Assembly: GCA_002715785.1 (NCBI GenBank)
Contig: PBAA01000009.1
Coordinates: 129,341 to 140,294 of the forward strand
Direction: 5' to 3'
DNA length: 10,954 bases
DNA from: Gammaproteobacteria bacterium
Lineage (GTDB): Bacteria; Pseudomonadota; Gammaproteobacteria; Pseudomonadales; Azotimanducaceae
This document shows, one piece after another, positions 6,537-10,954 of this stretch (positions within the stretch are counted from its first letter, which is position 1; every line of letters begins with the position of its first letter). Made by a program: the position numbers and the translations under genes. The notes under the pieces are model-generated. The model searched no databases. It had not been told where the DNA came from and worked only from the letters and a program-made list of their open reading frames with translations.

Positions 6537-7610
6537 TTAAGACACTCGCCTAACCAAGTAAATCCCGAAGCCCCAAACCACTCCAATGGGGATTAGTACG
6601 GCGACCCATGCCGGAAAATCGAACACCATGCTCATTGGCGGTAATAGGTCTTGAAGATATTTCAGCACGACGCCGACGACGACGCCGACTGAAAACCGGG
6701 CGCCCATGCCGACTTCTCGTAGCGGACCTACGACGAAACCGAGGGCGATCGTGATCAATCCCAAAATCGCGAGCGGCTGTAATATTTTGCCCCAATAAGC
6801 GAGCTGATAACGGCGCGGATCCAGACCTTCCTGCTCCCGATAATCAATTTGAAAAGCGAGATCAGAAAAGCCGAGCTTTCTCGGTTCCGCGATGCTCGCG
6901 CGTACTAAACGGGTGTTCAACCGTGTTCTCCATTGGACTTCGTCATGCGACACGACCTTGGTCGCTTCGCTCCCGAAATGCGTTTCGTCCACGTTTTTCA
7001 ACCACCATAAATTCAAATCCGGGTCGTACTCCGCGCTGCGCGCTCGGCGCGCTAACTGCATCTCGTTGTCCCCATTAATTTCCCATTGCATAACACCGAG
7101 TAAGTGACCGCCTCTTGTCACGCCTTCAATGCTGGTAAACCGGTTTCCTTCGCGATGCCAGTATCGGTTGGTAAACCGAATATCTTCTGACACCTGACGT
7201 TGTTGAATTTTCATTCCAGCTGCCGACTGGACGCCCCATGGTGCGACGTATTCAGCAACCAGGAGTGACAACGTAAGAACGAGTACGGACGGTAACGCAA
7301 CGGGTATCAATAAGCGCCCGAGAGAGATACCGGCAGCGCGCAAAACCGTGATTTCAGAATGGGTCGACAAAGTCCCAAGGCCAATCAACGAACCGATGAA
7401 AACGACGAATGGGACCGACTCGTACATTTGGCTCGGTAAGTTGTACAGAACGTATGCCGCCGCATTCACAAACGTGTAGTTCTGGTCAACGCCACCGGCC
7501 TCATCGATAAGCGCAAAGACACCCGTCAGTGACACCGCGCAGACAAGTACCGCCGCAATAGCCACAATAACGCTCTTCGCTATATAACGATCTATCAGCG
7601 GCAAGGTCAT
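6537..7610 (-). CDS. lptG: LPS export ABC transporter permease LptG
   Basis: 357 residues, the usual LptG length. LptG is one of the two inner-membrane subunits of LptB2FG, which extracts lipopolysaccharide from the inner membrane and passes it to the LptC-LptA bridge. Hydrophobic segments fit six membrane helices: about 13-34, 66-80, 100-122, then 277-298, 306-320 and 334-353. A large periplasmic jellyroll domain (about 125-270) lies between helices 3 and 4. The cytoplasmic coupling helix that contacts LptB reads HSEITVLRAAGIS (84-96), and MGARFSVGVVVGVV near 302-315 is also typical. The start is the ATG at 7610, which overlaps the lptF stop as ATGA, so the two are translationally coupled. 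An upstream in-frame start at 7676 would lie deep inside lptF and is unlikely. The stop at 6539 is 106 bp before glcB; no strong terminator or promoter was seen in that gap. Confidence 0.96.
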   Translation of the reverse strand: MTLPLIDRYIAKSVIVAIAAVLVCAVSLTGVFALIDEAGGVDQNYTFVNAAAYVLYNLPSQMYESVPFVVFIGSLIGLGTLSTHSEITVLRAAGISLGRLLIPVALPSVLVLTLSLLVAEYVAPWGVQSAAGMKIQQRQVSEDIRFTNRYWHREGNRFTSIEGVTRGGHLLGVMQWEINGDNEMQLARRARSAEYDPDLNLWWLKNVDETHFGSEATKVVSHDEVQWRTRLNTRLVRASIAEPRKLGFSDLAFQIDYREQEGLDPRRYQLAYWGKILQPLAILGLITIALGFVVGPLREVGMGARFSVGVVVGVVLKYLQDLLPPMSMVFDFPAWVAVLIPIGVVWGFGIYLVRRVS

Positions 7611-8668
7611 ACTGGTCGATAGCTCTTGCGGATCAACACCCAGGCTGTCAGGGCCATTAGTCCGTGTACCGGCCACAATCCGACGATCTGTAGCGACGCC
7701 GTCCCCTCAATTAAGCTCTTACCGAATACGAGAAGAACGTAGTACAAAACAAACAGTCCGAGTCCAGGTATGACTCGGCCAAACCGGCCGCTGCGCGGCG
7801 GGACCCGAGCGATCCCGAATCCACACATCGCTCCAACAAAAGTCAATATCGGCAGAGCAACTCGCCAGTGCCACTCGGCGGCTTCGGCATTTACGGTCAA
7901 TCGCAGCTCACCTGTCGGAACCACCGAAGGTTCGTTGACTCGCCGTTCCGCTTCACCAAGCTCAATTTGCTGGGCCAATTTCTCGAATCGAATCACCTGG
8001 TAGTCGTGTTTTGTCGGATGTCCTTCGTAACGAACACCATTCTCAAGCATCAAGTACCGATTTCCCGTGTCTGCGTCGACAAAGTAACGTCCCTTATCCG
8101 CCCAGATGCTGACGACTCTATTGCCTCGTATTTCGTTCATAAAAACGCCGGAAACTTCTTGCTCGCCACGATCGACGTCCTCAACGTATGAAACTCGTGC
8201 ATCCTTCGAGAATGACCGGAAAGTGCCCGGGATAATCGCATCAAACTCAGTGATTACACGCTGATTCGATGCCATTTCGGAAAGCAGTTTGAGCGCCGCT
8301 GGGGTTATCTGCATGCTGAAAAGTCCGACCATTACTGCGAGCGGAATGAGGACCCACTGTTGCCACGCTAGCATTTGACTCGGCGTCACACCTCCTGACG
8401 TTAAGGTGACGAACTCTTGATCCGCGTGTAGCCGTCCAAAAGTAACCGTGATCGCAAGAAAAATGCTGAATGGAACGATCAATTGCACGAACGTTGGAAT
8501 TCGAAGGCCGATCAACCACCAAAGTGCCTCGATCGAATATCGGCCACCCGCAGCGTCCTGTAACAGACTCACAAAGCGGCCTCCTAGGCCCATACAAACG
8601 AGAAGCAAAAAGACCAAAAGAAAAACGATAATCAATTCGCGGGTGATGTACCGAGTTAAAACACCCAT
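7607..8668 (-). CDS. lptF: LPS export ABC transporter permease LptF
   Basis: 353 residues; partner of LptG in the LptB2FG lipopolysaccharide extractor. Membrane helices fit about 11-29, 54-77, 102-120, 270-287, 300-316 and 330-346. A periplasmic jellyroll domain (about 125-265) lies between the third and fourth. The N-terminus MGVLTRYITRELIIVF is typical of the family. The cytoplasmic coupling helix reads DQEFVTLTSGGVTPSQML (83-100). The later loop PPRSGRFGRVIPGLGLFVLY (290-309) is also characteristic. A stop in the same frame 18 bases upstream fixes the ATG at 8668 as the first possible ATG start. Its own ribosome binding site is modest (AAGGG about 12 bases upstream). That site lies within the 3' end of a short upstream open frame that ends two bases before this ATG. 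lptF is transcribed away from pepA. Confidence 0.96.
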   Translation of the reverse strand: MGVLTRYITRELIIVFLLVFLLLVCMGLGGRFVSLLQDAAGGRYSIEALWWLIGLRIPTFVQLIVPFSIFLAITVTFGRLHADQEFVTLTSGGVTPSQMLAWQQWVLIPLAVMVGLFSMQITPAALKLLSEMASNQRVITEFDAIIPGTFRSFSKDARVSYVEDVDRGEQEVSGVFMNEIRGNRVVSIWADKGRYFVDADTGNRYLMLENGVRYEGHPTKHDYQVIRFEKLAQQIELGEAERRVNEPSVVPTGELRLTVNAEAAEWHWRVALPILTFVGAMCGFGIARVPPRSGRFGRVIPGLGLFVLYYVLLVFGKSLIEGTASLQIVGLWPVHGLMALTAWVLIRKSYRPV

Positions 8669-8670
8669 GC

Positions 8671-8742
8671 CTAGATCGACCCTTTAGACGTCGAGCGTGT
8701 CGGACTTGGCCCGGCTTTGTGTCGGCGCGGAACATCGATCAT
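8671..8742 (-). CDS. Candidate 23-residue leader peptide upstream of lptF
   Basis: A minus-strand ATG at 8742 is preceded by AAGGAG (8755-8750) with a 7-base spacer, the best ribosome binding site in the window. The frame encodes 23 residues, beginning MIDVPRRHKAG and ending STSKGSI. It is rich in Arg, Lys, Ser, Thr and Pro, with no hydrophobic stretch. It stops at TAG (8673-8671), leaving two bases before the lptF ATG, so terminating ribosomes could restart at lptF. It is not in the lptF frame, and a stop rules out an N-terminal extension of LptF. I recognise no family. Roles could be translational coupling or a regulatory uORF; chance formation is possible because the frame is short. Confidence 0.45.
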   Translation of the reverse strand: MIDVPRRHKAGPSPTRSTSKGSI

Positions 8743-8755
8743 TCAACGGCTCCTT

Positions 8756-8821
8756 ACGTTGACGTTCCCTGGGATCCAGTCAATCCGTTAAAATTTTGTA
8801 CTTTAATAGCGGGCCACGATT
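8756..8821. promoter_or_regulatory. Divergent promoter region between lptF and pepA
   Basis: The lptF and pepA starts are 153 bp apart and diverge, so both promoters should lie here. The core 8785-8808 is AT-rich compared with its flanks. For pepA, possible -10 boxes on the plus strand are TAAAAT (8789-8794) and TTTAAT (8802-8807), without a good -35 at standard spacing; TTGACG at 8759-8764 is too far from either. On the minus strand TTGACT (8784-8779) is a -35-like match toward lptF, but no strong -10 follows. I see no operator palindrome. Exact start sites are not determinable. Confidence 0.35.
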
Positions 8822-10267
8822 ATGAAGTATTCCACGAAAGTGGGGAACGCGGGTGAATTCAAAACCGGCTGCCTCATCGCAACCCCCGCACGAGCGCGGA
8901 CAATCTTTCGAACGACGAAGCATCGAGATTACGTAGAGCGGGCAACCACGAACAGTGCGCACGGTAAAACGGTTGTATTGGCGCTGCCGGATGAGATCGA
9001 GCACTTACTGATCGTGGGGGCTGACGAGAGAACACAATCTGAAAGCGACTTCCGAAAGAACGTTGAGGCTGCGTCAACGGCGCTGGCTCAACTTCCGGTT
9101 CCTAACGCTGTATGGCACCTCAACGATATTGACGTAACAAACCATGATGTTTATTGGAAAACCCGCAACGCGCTTGCGGTGCTGTCGGGCGCTCTTTATC
9201 GCTTCAACGAGCATAAATCGCATCCAGATAAGGATTCTCATGTTCGTCGCGTTTCAATTCACACCGATCGTCGAACGCGCGCTAACACCCTGCGCGCCAT
9301 TCGACATGCACAAGCGCTCGATGCCGGTCTGGAGCTTGCGAAAAATCTTGGTAATCAACCTCCTAATATTTGCAATCCGGTTTACCTTGCGCGCGAGAGT
9401 CGAAAGTTCGGACGCCTGCCCAAAACCAGCGTTCGCGTGCTTGACGAAAAACAAATGCAAGCCATGGGGATGGGTGCGTTTATGTCGGTCACACGCGGTA
9501 GCGAAAATTCGGGAAAAATGATCGTGGTCCGATACAGCGGTGGCCGCAAGGGCGACGCACCCATCGCTCTCATTGGTAAAGGCATTACGTTCGATTCAGG
9601 CGGCATAAGTCTTAAATCGGGGGCCGGGATGGATGAAATGAAATTCGATATGGCAGGCGCGGCATCAGTTCTCGGGGCGACGCGCGCAGCGATCGACGCA
9701 AAACTTCCGCTTAACGTACTGTGCATTGTCGCGGCTGCTGAAAACATGCCTTCCGGAAAAGCGTCCCGACCAGGAGATATTGTCACGACACATTCGGGGA
9801 AAACGGTGGAGATCCTTAATACGGACGCAGAAGGCCGTCTCGTTCTCTGTGACGCTATCTCGTACGCGAAAACCATGAAACCGGCGGTAATCGTTGATGT
9901 GGCAACCTTGACGGGCGCTTGCGTCGTGGCGTTAGGTAGTCATGCTTCGGCGCTTTATTCCAATGACGACGCATTAACACGTTCACTCGAAGTCGCCGGC
10001 CAGTACATCCAGGACCGGGTCTGGCACATGCCGTTATGGGACGAATATCAGCAACAGTTGTCCAGTCCATTTGCCGATATGTCGAACATCGGCGGACGGG
10101 AAGCAGGATCGATCACCGCAGCGTGCTTTTTGTCCCGATTCGCCGGGTCCGTTAAGTGGGCGCACCTCGACATTGCCGGCACAGCCTACCGAGGTGGGGT
10201 CCGTAAAGGGTCTACGGGGCGGCCCGTGCCTCTTTTATTTCAATACCTTATTGATCAACTTTCATGA
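8822..10267 (+). CDS. pepA: Leucyl aminopeptidase (M17 family, PepA)
   Basis: 481 residues. This is a cytosolic two-metal aminopeptidase that removes N-terminal residues, preferentially Leu, and works as a hexamer. In E. coli PepA also binds DNA for Xer recombination and carAB control; whether that holds here is not visible. The catalytic C-terminal domain is complete: IGKGITFDSGGISLK (251-265), with metal ligands Lys253 and Asp258 and catalytic Lys265; KFDMAGA with Asp276; and the M17 signature NTDAEGRL (333-340) with Asp335, Glu337 and Arg339. Every one is 17 residues below its E. coli equivalent. The N-terminal domain (about 1-160) is less conserved, as usual. The ATG at 8822 has only a weak ribosome binding site, and a small GAAA-loop hairpin (8832-8843) lies just inside the coding region. 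The stop overlaps the holC start as ATGA. Confidence 0.97.
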   Translation: MKYSTKVGNAGEFKTGCLIATPARARTIFRTTKHRDYVERATTNSAHGKTVVLALPDEIEHLLIVGADERTQSESDFRKNVEAASTALAQLPVPNAVWHLNDIDVTNHDVYWKTRNALAVLSGALYRFNEHKSHPDKDSHVRRVSIHTDRRTRANTLRAIRHAQALDAGLELAKNLGNQPPNICNPVYLARESRKFGRLPKTSVRVLDEKQMQAMGMGAFMSVTRGSENSGKMIVVRYSGGRKGDAPIALIGKGITFDSGGISLKSGAGMDEMKFDMAGAASVLGATRAAIDAKLPLNVLCIVAAAENMPSGKASRPGDIVTTHSGKTVEILNTDAEGRLVLCDAISYAKTMKPAVIVDVATLTGACVVALGSHASALYSNDDALTRSLEVAGQYIQDRVWHMPLWDEYQQQLSSPFADMSNIGGREAGSITAACFLSRFAGSVKWAHLDIAGTAYRGGVRKGSTGRPVPLLFQYLIDQLS

Positions 10268-10704
10268 CCCGAATCGACTTCTACCTTCTCTCTGACGTTG
10301 ACCGTGTCGCCAAACTTCGGTTCGCCTGCCGTTTAGCCCATCGCGCCGCACAGACCGGAAAAAGTGTCAATGTTCAAACCGCTAATGCGACAGAATCAGA
10401 AGAGCTCGACGAGCTCATGTGGGCCTACCCGCCGGGTAATTTTCTCCCACACGCAGTTACCCACGAACGTACCGAAAACACCGACGTGCCGGTTCTCATC
10501 AGCCACCAGGAGCCTACGCCTGCCGAGGATCATGTGCTCATTAACCTGAGCGTCGAGATTCCAGCCTTCTTTGGCCGGTTTGAACGGGTTGCCGAAATCA
10601 TCTTGGACCCCGAGCGGTCAATCGGACGCGATCGATATCGTAACTACCGGGACAAAGGGTACCCTCTCTTTCATCACGACCTCGATAATTGGGAAGAACA
10701 ATGA
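10264..10704 (+). CDS. holC: DNA polymerase III chi subunit HolC
   Basis: 146 residues, like E. coli HolC (147). Chi joins psi (HolD) in the clamp-loader complex and links the replicase to single-strand DNA-binding protein. The N-terminus TRIDFYLLS and the helix AKLRFACRLAHRAAQTGKSV (16-35) are typical. LDELMWAYPPGNFLPHAV (48-65) corresponds to the conserved LW...FxPH block. VLINLSVEIPAFFGRFERV (90-108) is the later core strand and helix. Its ATG overlaps the pepA stop (ATGA at 10264-10267), so it depends on translation of pepA; there is no strong ribosome binding site of its own. The pepA-holC-valS order supports the call. Confidence 0.95.
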   Translation: MTRIDFYLLSDVDRVAKLRFACRLAHRAAQTGKSVNVQTANATESEELDELMWAYPPGNFLPHAVTHERTENTDVPVLISHQEPTPAEDHVLINLSVEIPAFFGRFERVAEIILDPERSIGRDRYRNYRDKGYPLFHHDLDNWEEQ

Positions 10705-10760
10705 CTGATCCAACGGGTTGCGGCGACAAATCGCCGCACCGAAAAAGATACTCGAAGTAG
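10701..10760 (+). CDS. Candidate 19-residue mini-frame between holC and valS
   Basis: An ATG at 10701 overlaps the holC stop as ATGA and is preceded by GGGAAG with a short spacer (GGGAAGAACAATG). The frame encodes 19 residues, beginning MTDPTGCGDK and ending RKRYSK, and stops 12 bases before the valS start. It is hydrophilic and basic, with no recognisable family. An 8-bp hairpin lies inside it. It could couple holC and valS translation, act as a leader peptide, or be chance. Confidence 0.3.
   Translation: MTDPTGCGDKSPHRKRYSK
10719..10738. other. Strong hairpin in the holC-valS gap
   Basis: TGCGGCGA (10719-10726), loop CAAA, TCGCCGCA (10731-10738): a perfect 8-bp stem with a 4-base loop. 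On the plus strand it is followed by CCGAAAAAG rather than T residues, so it is not a standard rho-independent terminator. It may be an RNA processing or translation-control element, or an attenuator-like structure upstream of valS. Confidence 0.55.
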
Positions 10761-10772
10761 CGGGCCCATAGG

Positions 10773-10954
10773 TTGAGCCAACTAGACAACAGCTTCAATC
10801 CGGATGCGATTGAACGAGCGTTGTACGCTGAATGGGAGGAAAGCGGCTACTTCACTCCTTCGCCAGCGCCTGAACCCTATTCCATCGCCATACCACCACC
10901 CAATGTCACCGGAACACTGCATATCGGACACGCGTTTCAACATACGTTGATGGA
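10773..10954 (+). CDS. valS: Valyl-tRNA synthetase, 5' part (runs off the window)
   Basis: The first 60 codons of a class I aminoacyl-tRNA synthetase that charges tRNA-Val. FNPDAIERALYAEWEESGYF (8-27) matches the ValRS N-terminus. IPPPNVTGTLHIGHAFQHTL (40-59) contains the ATP-binding HIGH motif as HIGH (50-53) and the PPPNVTG block that is specific for ValRS. The start is taken as TTG at 10773: a stop in the same frame lies 12 bases upstream (TAG 10758-10760), no ATG or GTG lies between, and the first in-frame ATG is at codon 60. No good ribosome binding site precedes it, so coupling to upstream translation is plausible. The rest of the gene, including the KMSKS loop and editing domain, is outside the window. 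Confidence 0.95.
   Translation, partial: MSQLDNSFNPDAIERALYAEWEESGYFTPSPAPEPYSIAIPPPNVTGTLHIGHAFQHTLM

Noticed and set aside
6431..6586. Longer N-terminus for malate synthase G
   Set aside because: The extra 52 residues have no counterpart in E. coli GlcB and overlap the end of lptG; the ATG at 6430 fits the family.
7611..7676. Longer N-terminus for LptG
   Set aside because: It would overlap lptF coding by about 70 bases; the ATGA overlap start at 7610 gives the normal family length and N-terminus.
8247..8735. Minus-strand frame of 162 codons overlapping the start of lptF
   Set aside because: It runs out of frame through clear lptF coding sequence, has an Arg/His-rich composition and no domain; a shadow.
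10719..10750. Rho-independent terminator after holC
   Set aside because: The stem is strong, but A residues, not T residues, follow it on the plus strand; on the minus strand the T run precedes the stem.
1..10954. CRISPR array, insertion sequence, toxin-antitoxin or defence system
   Set aside because: No regularly spaced repeats, terminal inverted repeats, transposase or recognisable defence proteins were seen on either strand.

Overview
The window looks like chromosomal DNA of a gammaproteobacterium. The strongest sign is the block lptG-lptF on the minus strand, divergent from pepA-holC-valS on the plus strand; this order is typical of gammaproteobacterial core genomes, and it supplies lipopolysaccharide export, a cytosolic peptidase, a replisome clamp-loader subunit and valyl-tRNA synthetase. 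The genus cannot be named from the sequence. I see no transposase, integrase, CRISPR array, toxin-antitoxin pair or phage gene, so most of the window is ordinary core genome.

Left end (1-1100): a poorly populated stretch. It holds one or two very small membrane-peptide candidates and one unrecognised protein read on the minus strand (419-865). The reading frame of that protein stays open and coding-like far upstream of its first usable start, back to an ATG immediately followed by TAG. Next comes a complete tRNA-Leu(CAA) with encoded CCA (1101-1187) and a plausible promoter.

Middle (1295-6430): four minus-strand genes with short gaps (33, 9 and 6 bp), probably one operon. In transcription order they are malate synthase G (glcB), an Eis-like GNAT acetyltransferase, a homocysteine S-methyltransferase family protein, and a divergent short-chain dehydrogenase/reductase that lacks two of the three usual catalytic residues. 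Malate synthase consumes glyoxylate and acetyl-CoA, the acetyltransferase uses acetyl-CoA, and the methyltransferase moves a methyl group to homocysteine. A link through methylated-amine or methyl-sulfur catabolism is possible but is inference.

Right part (6537-10954): lptF and lptG overlap by ATGA and encode the two membrane subunits of the LptB2FG transporter. Just upstream of lptF lies a 23-codon open frame with a near-perfect ribosome binding site, ending two bases before the lptF start; it is a candidate leader peptide. In the other direction pepA overlaps holC by ATGA, and holC overlaps a 19-codon frame carrying a strong hairpin, followed by the 5' end of valS (TTG start), which runs off the window. 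The most interesting items are the two mini-frames in front of lptF and valS, the catalytically atypical SDR, the Eis-like protein in a Gram-negative setting, and the broken-looking gene beside the tRNA.
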